Source of the DNA: Myxococcaceae bacterium
GTDB lineage: Bacteria; Myxococcota; Myxococcia; Myxococcales; Myxococcaceae
Direction of reading: 5' to 3'
DNA: 64,000 bases
Assembly (NCBI GenBank): GCA_016793095.1
Contig: JAEUJQ010000036.1
Location: forward strand, 28,005 to 92,004
The notes beneath the pieces are model-generated. The model did not search any database. It worked only from the letters and a program-made list of their open reading frames with translations, and was not told the origin of the DNA. Each line of letters starts with the position of its first letter. Positions within the stretch are counted from its first letter, which is position 1. Of this stretch, positions 7,868 to 17,709 are shown in pieces. A program made the translations under genes and the position numbers.

Positions 7868-10800
7868 CAGAAGACCCCCACCTGCTGCACGACGCCGCCC
7901 TGGCCGTCGCCGCCCCTGAAGGCCGCCCCGCCGGGAGACGAGCCGCCGAGTCCACCCGCGCCGGCGGCGTTCATCGGCGTGGGGGCGAACGTGTTCTGCG
8001 TTGCCACCGACGACTGCACCCGCCCGGCGATACCGAAGACCGAGCCGCCACAGCCGCCGCCGCCGCCGCTCCCACCGCCGCCGTTGCCGCCGCGCCCGCC
8101 CGGCCCGCCCTGCCCTGCGCACCAGGCCGCCGAGTTCTGCGTGCCGCCGCGCCCGCCCTGCCCGCCGAGGCCACCATAGCCGCCCGCACCGCCGTTCCCG
8201 CCGTTTCCACCGAAGCCGAGATCGACGAGGTTGCCGACGATGCCGGGGCTCCCCGAGACGACGAAGATCGCGAAGGAGCCGCCGCCGCTCGCCGCGCCGA
8301 GCCCCGGGCCGCCTCCACAGCCGCCCGCCCCGCCACCTCCGCCCGTCGCGCCGAGATCGCCCACGCGCCGTCCGACGCTGCAGGTCGGGGCGTTGCCATT
8401 GTCCACGCAGCCGCCGCCGCCACCGCCTCCGCCGCCGCGCCCGTTGGTCCCGCTGACGCCCTGCGCCGCTCCCGGCGCGAGCCAGTCCGCGCCTGACAGG
8501 CTGCCCAGCGCGCTCGCGCACCCTGGACCGGCGCCCTGAGAGCCGCCCTGACCGCCGTTCGTCGCCGGCCCGCCGTTGAGCCCGTTCGGCGGCACCACGC
8601 AGTCGTACTTGCAGAGGGTGAACTGCATGCCGAAGGTGTTGTCGTAGCGCCCGTTGCTGCCGCCGCGACCGTTGCCGCCGGCCGTCGTCGGGTACTCCTG
8701 CGGGTTGTCGGTGGGATCGACGCCGCCGCCGCGGTTGCCGGCCGTCTGCGCGGGGCACGCGAGGTTCTGCCCACCGGCGCCGCCGGCCTGCGTCTCACCG
8801 ATGCACTGGGGTGTGTTGCACTCGCGCGCCTGCAGGCCGTCCGCGCCGTTTCCGCCGTTCGCCCCCGCCGTGCCCGGAGCGGCTGGCGTCGCGTCACCGC
8901 CCCGCCCACCGACGACGTGGTTGTTCTGCAGCACGAGCCCGCCCGGGTTGTTGACGTAGACGGCGTAGCTGTTGAACGCGGGCTGGCCCGACGCGGGCCG
9001 CGACGTCACGTCGTAGCCCCGAATGGTGAAGCCGCTCACCACCGTGCGCTGGGCCGACGGGGTCGTCCACTCGGCGTTCACCGAGCCGCGCCGCCACGTC
9101 GGTGAGGCGAAGTCGGGCTCGGGCGCCTCGATGAGCGTGGGGAAGGTGATGACGTCGCGCCGCGAGAAGTCGGGCGAATAGCCGCCGTGCAGCTGCACGC
9201 CGGGCACGAGCACCACCTGCTCCACGTACGTGCCCTGGGCGACGAGGATGGCGGTGCGCGCGCCGCGGTTGGTGATGGCCTCGGTGATGGTGCGGTAGGG
9301 GTTGGCCCGGGTGCCCTGGCTCACCGGGCTCTGGGCCCAGACGAACACCGACTCCGCCGCCACGCCGTCCACCCCGTCGCAGTCGCGGTCAGCGTAGAGG
9401 AGCCCCGCGGTCGGGTACGTGGGCGAGAGATCAGGCTCGTCGATGACGCCCGGCACGCGCGGGCACTCGCAGCCGTTCGTCTCTTCCCGATCGACGTCGT
9501 TGAACTGCGCCGTCACCGCGCAGGCGCGCACGCCGCCGTCGAAGCTCTGGCAGGTGGCCGCCGGGTTGCCGGTCGCGTTCACGCACTGCGGGGTGCTGCC
9601 GCAGGTCGGCGCGCAGGCGCCGTCGAGGCACACCGAGTTCGCGGGGCAGCCCATCGCGCAGGGCCGCACGCAGAGGCCGTAGAGCGGGTCGCAGGCGCCG
9701 CCGGGGCAGTCGGCGCTGGTCCGGCAGGCTGGCCCCGCGCCCGCCACCGCGCCGGTGGTGCACTGGACGATGGTGCAGCCGACGCCGCCGTCGACGCGGC
9801 AGCCGCCGATGGCGTGCTGAATGGTGGGGCTCCAGCGCGCGGTGCAGTCCGTCATGCAGTCCCCGCAGTGCCGATCGGTGTCGTACGTGCCCGAGTCGCG
9901 CGTGTTGACGAAGCCGTCGTCGACGATGGCGTCGCAGTCGTTGTCGGCGCCGTCGCAGAGCTCGGCCGTCGTCTGGGACGTGTCGCACGCCGAGTACGAG
10001 CCCGTCGCCTCGCACGTCTGCCGGCCCACGCAGGTGGTGGCGCCCGAGGTGATGAAGCAGCTGCGCGAGAAGCCCTGCCGCGAGGTGGCGCACTCGCACG
10101 AGCTCGTCACCGGCACGCACACGAGCGCGCCGCCCTGGTTCGCGCACTCGTTGCCGGGCGGGCAGCAGTCCTGGGAGCCGACGACGCCGGTGCACCCCCG
10201 CCGCTGGCTCGACGGCGCGCAGGACTGCTGGCACGCACGGCCCTGGTCGTTCCCGACCGCGCTGCAGACGTCGAAGGGTACGCGGCAGTCGGCGTTCGAG
10301 GTGCAGGGCGCGCACTGCGTGTCCGGCACCGGCTCGCAGCGCGCGGGATCGGCCGCGGACGGGAAGAGGTAGAAGCCCTTCGCGCACCGCCGTGGCACGC
10401 AGGAGAGCTGGCCCACGCGCTCGACGCACGCCGCCGCTCCGGGGCCGCCGTCCACGTCGAGGCCGGTGAGCGCGACGTAGCAGTCGGTGTTGCAGCCACC
10501 ACACGCGCGCGGGCTGCTGTACCGGCCCATGGAGTCCCTCAGCCCGTCGTCCACGGTGCCGTTGCAGTCGTCATCGACGCCGTTGCAGCGCTCCTCGGTG
10601 GGCTCCGGCGCCGAGCAGAGGAACGCGAAGCCCGCGTCGGGCCCGCGCGAGCCGCACGAGTACTTCCCGGTGCAGCTGACGCCCTTGCGGCAGTCGGGGA
10701 AGCCGGGCACGCCCGAGGTGTCGAGGCCCGGGTCGGCGGAGTCCGTCAGCCCGTTGCAGTCGTTGTCGAGGCCGTCGCAGATCTCGGGAGCGGCGATGGG

Positions 10801-11487
10801 GGCGTCGCAGGCCGAGAAGCTGCCGTTGAGCTGGCAGGTCTCGACGCCGAAGCACTTGCCCAGCGTGGCGGAGGTCGAGCAGCTGCGCTCGAGGCCGGCG
10901 GTGTTGGGGTTGCAGCGGCACGAGCCGGTGTCGGGCACGCACTGCCGGGCGACGCCGCCGTCCACCATCAGCGCGCGGCACGAGTAGCCGGCGCGGCAGG
11001 CCGTCACCGAGCACTCCTGGCCGCAGAAGCGCCCCCCGTCGAGGTCGAGGCAGCGGTCGCCCGCGGCGTTGCAGTCCTGGTCCTGCCGGCACTCGTTGCA
11101 GAGCGCCTTGAAGGGCGGCACGCAGAGGAAGCCGGCGCCCGGGGTGGCCTGCTTGCACTCCCAGCCGCGCCCGCAGGTGAAGCCGCCGTCGACGCCGCAG
11201 GCGGCCGAGCACACCAGCCCGTTGCCGGGGCCCTTCGGCAGGCAGGGCCCAAAGCGGCAGTCCGCATTCGTGGCGCACGGCCAGCCGAGGTCGCCCGGCA
11301 GCCCGGCGTCAGGGAGGAGCCGACAGAACCCCCCGATGCAGTCCTTCTCGGCGGGGCAGTCGGACTTCGCCTTGCACTCGCACGTCTTGTCGAGGAGGCA
11401 GTCCGGCTCGCGCACGGGCTGGAGACACGCCGTCACCAGCGCCGCAGCGAACCAGGAGAGGAGTCGACGGAGGACGGAGCTGCTCAT
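7867..11487 (-). CDS. giant lipoprotein with MopE-type motifs, beta-helix-like region and Gly-rich tail (upstream paralogue)
   Basis: 1,206 residues from ATG 11487, chosen because it gives a lipoprotein signal ending in ALVTAC (Cys21) and has AGGA about 10 bases upstream. The domain order is the same as in the downstream gene: Cys-rich blocks with CDGLDNDCNG, CNGVDDDCNG and CDGADNDCD motifs; a beta-helix-like region with RANPYRTITEA, LVAQGTYVEQ and LHGGYSPDF; then a Gly/Asn-rich tail with runs of Gly. The two genes are clearly tandem paralogues. The last codon and stop (TTC TGA) overlap the next ATG. The alternating CxxDxDC cysteine pattern suggests many disulfides and an extracytoplasmic location. 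No catalytic motif is visible. Confidence 0.82.
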   Translation of the reverse strand: MSSSVLRRLLSWFAAALVTACLQPVREPDCLLDKTCECKAKSDCPAEKDCIGGFCRLLPDAGLPGDLGWPCATNADCRFGPCLPKGPGNGLVCSAACGVDGGFTCGRGWECKQATPGAGFLCVPPFKALCNECRQDQDCNAAGDRCLDLDGGRFCGQECSVTACRAGYSCRALMVDGGVARQCVPDTGSCRCNPNTAGLERSCSTSATLGKCFGVETCQLNGSFSACDAPIAAPEICDGLDNDCNGLTDSADPGLDTSGVPGFPDCRKGVSCTGKYSCGSRGPDAGFAFLCSAPEPTEERCNGVDDDCNGTVDDGLRDSMGRYSSPRACGGCNTDCYVALTGLDVDGGPGAAACVERVGQLSCVPRRCAKGFYLFPSAADPARCEPVPDTQCAPCTSNADCRVPFDVCSAVGNDQGRACQQSCAPSSQRRGCTGVVGSQDCCPPGNECANQGGALVCVPVTSSCECATSRQGFSRSCFITSGATTCVGRQTCEATGSYSACDTSQTTAELCDGADNDCDAIVDDGFVNTRDSGTYDTDRHCGDCMTDCTARWSPTIQHAIGGCRVDGGVGCTIVQCTTGAVAGAGPACRTSADCPGGACDPLYGLCVRPCAMGCPANSVCLDGACAPTCGSTPQCVNATGNPAATCQSFDGGVRACAVTAQFNDVDREETNGCECPRVPGVIDEPDLSPTYPTAGLLYADRDCDGVDGVAAESVFVWAQSPVSQGTRANPYRTITEAITNRGARTAILVAQGTYVEQVVLVPGVQLHGGYSPDFSRRDVITFPTLIEAPEPDFASPTWRRGSVNAEWTTPSAQRTVVSGFTIRGYDVTSRPASGQPAFNSYAVYVNNPGGLVLQNNHVVGGRGGDATPAAPGTAGANGGNGADGLQARECNTPQCIGETQAGGAGGQNLACPAQTAGNRGGGVDPTDNPQEYPTTAGGNGRGGSNGRYDNTFGMQFTLCKYDCVVPPNGLNGGPATNGGQGGSQGAGPGCASALGSLSGADWLAPGAAQGVSGTNGRGGGGGGGGGCVDNGNAPTCSVGRRVGDLGATGGGGGAGGCGGGPGLGAASGGGSFAIFVVSGSPGIVGNLVDLGFGGNGGNGGAGGYGGLGGQGGRGGTQNSAAWCAGQGGPGGRGGNGGGGSGGGGGCGGSVFGIAGRVQSSVATQNTFAPTPMNAAGAGGLGGSSPGGAAFRGGDGQGGVVQQVGVF

Positions 11488-11535
11488 GACCACGAGTCCT
11501 GCGCGATTGGCGCTCGGCCGCGCCAGCGGGGTGGG

Positions 11536-11564
11536 ACCATACAGGGCGGTGGGTGAGTGTCCAA
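11536..11564 (-). promoter_or_regulatory. candidate sigma70-like promoter for the twin lipoprotein genes
   Basis: On the minus strand a TTGGAC box (11559-11564) and a TATGGT box (11536-11541) are separated by 17 bases and lie about 50 bases upstream of ATG 11487. The -10 box matches 4 of 6 consensus bases and the -35 box 3 of 6. Found by eye; unsupported by expression data. Confidence 0.35.
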
Positions 11565-11666
11565 CCCACCCGGTCCTCTTCATGGAATTCTCGGGCACCC
11601 GTCGTTTTTTCGTTTCGACCGGCTCCACCGACGCGGGCATTCTGGCGAGCGCACAAGGAGGGGCAC

Positions 11667-12533
11667 ATGGCTTCGAAGGGCCTGCAGTCGATTCTGGTTC
11701 CGACGGACTTCTCGGCAGGCGCCGAGCGCGCGTTCGAGCGGGCGCTGCGGTTGCCGCTCGCGCCGAAGGCGAAGATCACCATCCTCCACGTGATGCCGGC
11801 GGACATCCCCGGCACGCTGCGCAAGGAGGCGGTCCGCGACGCCGAGCGCAGCATCGAGAAGCACCTCGCGCACGCGCGCACGCTGGCGGTCGAGCGGGGG
11901 CTGGCGCCGGGCCAGTTCATCGGCGACGTCGTCGAGGGCAACGCGGCCCGCGAGGTGATGAAGCGCGCCAACACCGTCGAGGCCGACGTCATCTGCATCG
12001 GCCGCCACGGTCGCCGGGGCGTGATCGATCTCTTCATCGGCTCCACGGCCACGCGGGTGGTGCGGCAGACCGAGCACCCGGTGCTGCTGGTGCAGCTGCC
12101 GGCGACCGGGCCGTACACCCGGCCGTTGTTCGCGGTGGATCCCGAGCACAAGGCGCTCAGCGTGGTGAAGCAGGGCCTGTCGCTGCTCGAAGAGGGCACG
12201 CCGGTGTCGGTGTTCAACGCGACCCCGATCCCCTACGAGGACTTCATCTCGATCACCCCCGACCACCTCGTCTCGCTGCGGAAGAAGTTCGAGAAGGAAG
12301 GCGAGAAGTCGCTCCGGGCGCTGCTCAAGAAGGCGCCTGACGTGGCGTTCACGCCCATCGTGCGCAGCGGCGACGCCCGCACGCTGGTGCTCGAGCAGGC
12401 GCAAGCCCTCAACGCCGACCTCAGCGTGCTGGGCACGCATGGCCGCTCGGCGCTCAACAGGTTCCTGATGGGCTCGGTCGCGGAGTGGGTGCTGACCCAC
12501 TCGACGAACGACGTGCTGATCGTGCGCCCCTGA
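11667..12533 (+). CDS. tandem-domain universal stress protein (UspA family)
   Basis: 288 residues with two Usp domains in tandem (about 3-147 and 148-288). Both carry the ATP-binding pattern G-x2-G-x9-G-S: GRHGRRGVIDLFIGS in the first and GTHGRSALNRFLMGS in the second, so both should bind ATP. The first strand ILVPTDFS is typical. Start: the frame is open from 11553, but ATG 11667 follows a near-perfect AAGGAGG site 6 bases upstream and begins the conserved fold. It is divergent from the twin lipoprotein genes and convergent with the metalloprotease gene. Usp proteins are cytoplasmic and help survival under starvation and stress; the specific role here is unknown. Confidence 0.93.
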   Translation: MASKGLQSILVPTDFSAGAERAFERALRLPLAPKAKITILHVMPADIPGTLRKEAVRDAERSIEKHLAHARTLAVERGLAPGQFIGDVVEGNAAREVMKRANTVEADVICIGRHGRRGVIDLFIGSTATRVVRQTEHPVLLVQLPATGPYTRPLFAVDPEHKALSVVKQGLSLLEEGTPVSVFNATPIPYEDFISITPDHLVSLRKKFEKEGEKSLRALLKKAPDVAFTPIVRSGDARTLVLEQAQALNADLSVLGTHGRSALNRFLMGSVAEWVLTHSTNDVLIVRP

Positions 12534-12574
12534 GCGCCGGAGCAGCGGCAGGCGACGGGGCGCGCTGAACAGGG

Positions 12575-15500
12575 TCAGTACACGCCGCCGCCGTAGGCCT
12601 CGGTCACCGCGCGCTGCGACTCGAGCAGCTCGATGTACTGCTTGAGCGCGGTCTCGGTCGCGGGATCCATCGGGTCGAGCCTCGCCTTGAGCTCGTTCGC
12701 GCGGGAGAGCATGCGCGCGGCCATGCCGGTCTCCAGAATGCCCACGCGGTAGCTCACGGCCACGAACGTCTTCCCGCTGTACGGGTCGTCGAAGGTGACG
12801 GTGGGGAGCGTGGTGGTGATGGCCTGCCCGTTGCCCTGCAGCCACAGCCGCGAGGAGTTGGAGAACGTCTGATCGTAGGTCGCGGGGATCAGCGCGTTGC
12901 CGAGCACCGTCATCCACAGCTGCAGCGTGAAGCCCAGCTTGGGATCGACGGGGTGCTGCCCCATCGGGGGAATGGTGATGGTCGAGGAGATCGGCCGGGG
13001 CACGAACTTCGTCCCGTCGTAGATGGGCCCGATGCGATCGAAGCGGTCGGTCATCGCGGCGCCGAAGAGATCGAGCATCTGCCGGGGGAAGAGCCGCCAG
13101 TAGTTGATGGCGTACTGGCGCGAGTCGGCCGCCACGTCCTTGCCGAGGAAGTAGGTCGTCGGATCGACCAGCAGCGAGAGCGCCGACACCTTGTCGTTGA
13201 AGCTGCCGACGTGGTGAATGCGCTCGTACCAGAAGTACCCCGAGTCGTACTCCCAGCTCGTCTCGAAGTAGCGCCCCTGGTCGAGGCCGAGCTTGAACTT
13301 CGGGCGGTCCCAGTAGTCGTCCATCGTGTAGAGCTCGCGGCCGTCGGGCTGGGTCTCGAGATCGTACGGGCCGGGCTCGGGCGTCATCAGCACGTCGCCG
13401 AAGAAGTCGAAGCTCTTCGTCACCGCCACCGTGTACGGGCCCCACTTGTCGGGTGAGCGCCAGAAGTTGTTCACGTCGTTCGGCGCGTCGGGAATGGTCT
13501 CTGCGTACGCGGCGCGGTTGAGCACGTAGAACTGCATCATCGTCTGCAGCGAGCCGAAGTAGCGCCAGTACGCGCGATCCACCGCCTCCCACGGATCGAA
13601 CGAGAGCCGATCGCGGCGGAACGAGTCGAGCAGGTAGTACGAGCGGTAGTCCGCCATCTTGGCCTCGGCGACCTCGAAGACGTCGGCGCCGCGGTCGAAG
13701 GCCTCGCAGCCCGTCGAGGCCGACTCGAACTCGTCGGAGCAGAACTTGTACGGCACCAACAGCCGATCGCGCCCGTCCACCTCCACCACGTCGGGGTACG
13801 CGCACCGCGTCGCGAGCTCCTTGCGCTGGACCTGCGAGAACGGCACGTCGGCGCGGCGCTCGAGGTCCACGACCTGCGGCAGCTTCGTGTAGTGCAGCGA
13901 GGTGTAGTCATTGCCGTCGCAGGTGATGAGGAACGGCAGCGCGTCGCCGTACGCGTTCACTGCCTGCACCGCGCCCACGAGGTACGGGTCGCGCACGGTC
14001 TCGAACACCTCGACGAGGCTGCCGTAGCCGAACTTGAGCGCCGCGGCGTCGTAGCGGCCGAGCCCCTGGATGTCGGAGTTGAAGTTCGCGCCGTAGTCCA
14101 TGATCGACGACTGCATGAACTCGCTGATGCCGCCCTTGAGCCCGCTGGGCAGGGTGACGCCCTCGAGCTCGGCCTGCGACTCGGGGTCGAGGTAGCGCGG
14201 GCGCGGCTGCTTCGTGCCGTTCGCGGTGCGCAGATCCCAGTACGTCTTCGGGTAGTTCATCGGGTCGTACGAGCCGGCGAAGTTGTGGCGCAGGCCGAGC
14301 GCGTGGCCGACCTCGTGGAGCGCGGTCGAGAGGAAGACCTGCTCGCGAATGCGCTTCCACACGATCTGCGGGTCCACGCCCTTCTGCGCGAGCGCGAACC
14401 CGAGCACGGCGTCGTTGAGCGTGGCCGCGGCGAGATCGACGCCGTGGCGCCCCAGGCGGCGGCGCTGCTCCTGCTGCAGCCGGTAGTGCGCCGGCGTGTA
14501 GCGCGTCAGCGGGTTCACCTTCTCGAGCAGCCCCTTCGTCACGCTGGCGCGCGGATCCATCGCGTGCGCCATCAGCACCTCGGGCGTCACCAGCTTCCGC
14601 TCGAGATCGGTGCCCCGCAGGCGCGAGAGCCGCTGCGTCGAGAGGCCGGCCTGCCCGCCGAGCACCTGAGAGGCGGCGAGCGCCTGCGTGCGCGCGGCGA
14701 ACTGCTGCTTGAGCTGCTTCGCCGGGCCCTTCGTGAGCCGCGGCGACTTCGGCAGCCCCTTCGTCCACGCGAGATCCATCGCGTCGGCCATGGCGTGCAC
14801 GTCGGCCTGGCTGAAGGTGCGCGACCTCGCGCCGAACTGCTGGCTCGCCACCCAGTCCTTCACGTTGAGCCCCTCGATGAACTGCTCGGGCTTGAGCTCG
14901 CCGTTCACCAGCCGCACCAGGTCGCGCCCCATCGCCGCGAAGGTGTCGATCTGCGCGCCATAGACGAAGGCGGTGCTCGCGACCGTCTCACCCGTCTCGG
15001 CGTCGTTGGAGCTCGGCCCATAGCCCAGCAGCCCCGCCGACACCGGCTCGTCCACCCAGTAGAGGACGTTGAAGCGGATGTCGCCCATGCGCACCGTCGT
15101 GCCGGGCTGGCCGCAGACGGCCGGGTCGCCCTCGCGCACCGGGTTGTTGAGGCACACGACGAAGGCCTGCCCCACCACCGGCCGGCCCTGCAGCGTCTCG
15201 ACGATGCCGCGGAAGATCACCTCGTACTGGCGCTCGAGCTCGCGCGCGGCCGGCTTGAGGTCCTCGGGGAACCCCTGGTTCAGGTAGTAGACGATCGGCC
15301 GCGGCCCGAGATCGGCGCTGGCGGGGTCAGCGGGATCGGCGCGGTTCCGCACCGCGTACGGCAGCGAGCACACGCCCGTCACCTTGCCGTTCGACTCCAC
15401 CGTCGCCGTGGGCAGCTCGGTGACGCAGCGCACGCCCGGCGAGGTGTCGCCGCAGTGCACGTCGAGCTGGCAGGGCTTCGACGACAGCGAGCGCCACCAC

Positions 15501-16402
15501 TGGTTGTGCCGGTTGATGAAGCGGTCGCGGCCGGTCTCGGTGAGGCCGTACTGCCGGTTGTACGAGCGGCGCTCGGTCGAGAAGTAGCCGAAGCGCTCCA
15601 TGTCCTTGTCGTCGTAGACGCGGGGCTCGTAGTCGCGCTCGGTCACCCGTCGGAACGCGTTGCGCACGCGGATCTCCTGGCTCGCGCAGTCGGTCGTCGA
15701 GTACTCGAGCCAGCAGAGGGGCCAGCTCGTGCCGTCCTCGAAGGTGACGGTCTCGGGGCTGGCGATGAGCTTCTGCGTCACCTCGAGGTAGCTCGCCTGC
15801 TCCTCGCCGGTGCGCTCGATGCGGAACGCGTCGGGGTCGTTCGGATCGCTCACGTAGTACGGCACCGGGTCCTGCTTGATGGGCTGAATCGACGGCGCCG
15901 ACCAGTCAGCGAGGAAGTTGAAGTTGGTGACGAGGTTCTGCGACCAGTCCACGCGGAGGAACTTGCGCTCGAACCACTTGCGCTCCTGGCTCTCGATGAG
16001 CTTGTCGAACTCCTCGCCGGTGGACGCGTTGTAGTCGCGGATGATGTCGAAGTGGCTGGTGATCTTGAACGCCGCCACGGGCGCGCCCTGGTACCGGCGA
16101 TCGGCGCCCGACGCGAAGGCCGGGTTGCCCTTCTCGCTGCCGCGCACGTACTCGTAGGCACGCCGGGCGATCAGCTGGTTCTCTTGAACGTCCCAGACGA
16201 TCTTCTCCATCTCGTTCTCGCCCTGCTCACCGGGGAAGGTGAAGCCGGTCGAGAACGGCACGCCGACGACGGTCTGGCGGAAGTACCAGACGCCCTCGAG
16301 ATCGCTCCTGGCGATGGCGTCGTGCTGCACGGTGGTGCGGGGCTGCACGGGCGTACCGCATGAGACGGCGAGGGCACACACGACGAGGAGCGCACGCTTC
16401 AT
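12575..16402 (-). CDS. zinc-dependent metzincin-type metalloprotease lipoprotein
   Basis: 1,275 residues with a lipoprotein signal (AVSC, Cys15). The zinc-binding signature HEVGHALGLRH lies at residues 696-706, giving three His ligands (696, 700, 706) and general-base Glu697. It is followed by a Met-turn SIMDYG near residue 768, the metzincin hallmark. The size matches large zinc-dependent metalloprotease lipoproteins of myxobacteria, where the catalytic domain sits in the middle. A large Tyr/Trp-rich N-terminal region of about 400 residues precedes it. Its ATG overlaps the stop of the upstream beta-barrel gene by four bases (ATGA), so the two are translationally coupled and probably work at the same outer-membrane site. 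The substrate cannot be deduced. Confidence 0.9.
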   Translation of the reverse strand: MKRALLVVCALAVSCGTPVQPRTTVQHDAIARSDLEGVWYFRQTVVGVPFSTGFTFPGEQGENEMEKIVWDVQENQLIARRAYEYVRGSEKGNPAFASGADRRYQGAPVAAFKITSHFDIIRDYNASTGEEFDKLIESQERKWFERKFLRVDWSQNLVTNFNFLADWSAPSIQPIKQDPVPYYVSDPNDPDAFRIERTGEEQASYLEVTQKLIASPETVTFEDGTSWPLCWLEYSTTDCASQEIRVRNAFRRVTERDYEPRVYDDKDMERFGYFSTERRSYNRQYGLTETGRDRFINRHNQWWRSLSSKPCQLDVHCGDTSPGVRCVTELPTATVESNGKVTGVCSLPYAVRNRADPADPASADLGPRPIVYYLNQGFPEDLKPAARELERQYEVIFRGIVETLQGRPVVGQAFVVCLNNPVREGDPAVCGQPGTTVRMGDIRFNVLYWVDEPVSAGLLGYGPSSNDAETGETVASTAFVYGAQIDTFAAMGRDLVRLVNGELKPEQFIEGLNVKDWVASQQFGARSRTFSQADVHAMADAMDLAWTKGLPKSPRLTKGPAKQLKQQFAARTQALAASQVLGGQAGLSTQRLSRLRGTDLERKLVTPEVLMAHAMDPRASVTKGLLEKVNPLTRYTPAHYRLQQEQRRRLGRHGVDLAAATLNDAVLGFALAQKGVDPQIVWKRIREQVFLSTALHEVGHALGLRHNFAGSYDPMNYPKTYWDLRTANGTKQPRPRYLDPESQAELEGVTLPSGLKGGISEFMQSSIMDYGANFNSDIQGLGRYDAAALKFGYGSLVEVFETVRDPYLVGAVQAVNAYGDALPFLITCDGNDYTSLHYTKLPQVVDLERRADVPFSQVQRKELATRCAYPDVVEVDGRDRLLVPYKFCSDEFESASTGCEAFDRGADVFEVAEAKMADYRSYYLLDSFRRDRLSFDPWEAVDRAYWRYFGSLQTMMQFYVLNRAAYAETIPDAPNDVNNFWRSPDKWGPYTVAVTKSFDFFGDVLMTPEPGPYDLETQPDGRELYTMDDYWDRPKFKLGLDQGRYFETSWEYDSGYFWYERIHHVGSFNDKVSALSLLVDPTTYFLGKDVAADSRQYAINYWRLFPRQMLDLFGAAMTDRFDRIGPIYDGTKFVPRPISSTITIPPMGQHPVDPKLGFTLQLWMTVLGNALIPATYDQTFSNSSRLWLQGNGQAITTTLPTVTFDDPYSGKTFVAVSYRVGILETGMAARMLSRANELKARLDPMDPATETALKQYIELLESQRAVTEAYGGGVY

Positions 16403-17709
16403 TTCTTCTTCTCCGGGGCGAGGCTGTCGACGAGCTGTTCGGCGCTCGTCGTGAACGACAGGTACAAGGTGGACGCGTTGCTGCGGTTGATCTCGAGGAA
16501 CGGCTGCGAGGGCTTCCCGTCAGGCTGGTTGATGGGGCGGTAGGTGGACAGGCCGAGCGAGAGGCTCACCGGCCCCTTCGCCCAGTCCACCGAGAACAGG
16601 AACCAGTGATCGTTGCGCCACTGCGAGCCGCCGAACTTCGGCTGCTCCGAGCAGTCGGCCTGAGGCACGCCCGCCACCACGCAGGGCGCCAACGGGTACG
16701 GCATGATGTTGAAGAGGAAATACGAGGCCGACACGGAGAAGCCGAGCGGCAGCTCGACCGAGGTGGACAGGCCGTTGATGAAGCCGAAGTCGGGGTTCGC
16801 GACGCCCGTCGTCATCGGGGGCGCCGTCGTCTCGGTCCTGCCGTTCAGCATGAAGGTGGAGGGCGCGCGGCTCTTCGACGACACCGCGGACTCGTAGAAG
16901 TACTTCGCAGGGCGGAACACCCAGGTGAGGTGCACCGGCCCGAGCGTCTTGTCGAAGATGAAGCCCAGCGAGAGCGAGCTGATGAAGCCCGTGTTCCGGC
17001 TGCTGAGCGACGTCGGCAACGCCAGGCGCAGGCTGTTCGCCAGGGTGATACCGACCACGGGGATGGTGAGCGTCTTGCCCTGGATGAGCGAGATCCACGT
17101 GTCGCCGAGGATCACGGGCTGCCGCGCCGTGCCGTCCACGACGCCGACCTGCGGGGACAGCGCGGCCAGCCCCTCCTGGGTGTTGAAGAACGAGCCGGGC
17201 ACGTAGCTGGCGCCGCGGAACCGGGCGTCGCTGCCGGTCAGCTCGACCTCGACGGGCAGGCGCACCGCCAGCAGCATGGACTCGAACCAGGTGCCGGGGA
17301 GCAGCTTCGCGCCGAAGCGCCACGAGGGCTCGAGCCAGAACGTGAGCGACGCGGTGTACGACTCTGGCGCGAAGAAGAGGCCCGACGAGAAGAAGGTGGT
17401 GAGGCCGAAGTCGAAGCCGCCGAAGCGCGCCTCGCCTCCGGCGCCGCGGGCCTCGACGAAGCCCTGGGAGCCGCGGGGCCGGTCCTTGTCCTTGTCCTTG
17501 TCCGCCGAGCCTCTCGGGGCGACCCCGCCATCCGGTGAGACGCCGGCGTCGGGGGCCGTCGCGAGGGGCGTGTCCGAGATGAGCGTTCGGGTCGCGGTGG
17601 TCGCCTCGGCGGGAGCGGGATCGTCGGAAGGGCCGGTGGGAAGGCCCTGGGCCGCCGCGGGCGCGGCGATCGCGCAGCACAACACGAGCGTGAGGCGGAA
17701 GACGTTCAC
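16399..17709 (-). CDS. exported outer-membrane beta-barrel-like protein, partner of the metalloprotease
   Basis: 436 residues starting at GTG 17709 with GGAGG nine bases upstream. A clear signal peptide ends near AAPAAAQG. After a linker rich in Asp-Ala-Gly and a (Lys-Asp)4 tract around residues 70-77, the protein shows alternating hydrophobic/polar strands ending in aromatic residues, as in outer-membrane barrels (for example LTFWLEPSWRFG and LYLSFTTSAEQ). It is not recognisable as a named family. The stop codon overlaps the metalloprotease start (ATGA), so the genes form a two-gene operon. Possible roles are anchoring or export of the protease; both are inference. Confidence 0.75.
   Translation of the reverse strand: MNVFRLTLVLCCAIAAPAAAQGLPTGPSDDPAPAEATTATRTLISDTPLATAPDAGVSPDGGVAPRGSADKDKDKDRPRGSQGFVEARGAGGEARFGGFDFGLTTFFSSGLFFAPESYTASLTFWLEPSWRFGAKLLPGTWFESMLLAVRLPVEVELTGSDARFRGASYVPGSFFNTQEGLAALSPQVGVVDGTARQPVILGDTWISLIQGKTLTIPVVGITLANSLRLALPTSLSSRNTGFISSLSLGFIFDKTLGPVHLTWVFRPAKYFYESAVSSKSRAPSTFMLNGRTETTAPPMTTGVANPDFGFINGLSTSVELPLGFSVSASYFLFNIMPYPLAPCVVAGVPQADCSEQPKFGGSQWRNDHWFLFSVDWAKGPVSLSLGLSTYRPINQPDGKPSQPFLEINRSNASTLYLSFTTSAEQLVDSLAPEKKK

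Noticed and set aside
4433..8758. 1,441-residue reading of the downstream giant lipoprotein
   Set aside because: The first 297 residues are an Arg-rich shadow of the upstream paralogue; ATG 7867 gives a proper lipoprotein signal and overlaps the upstream stop.
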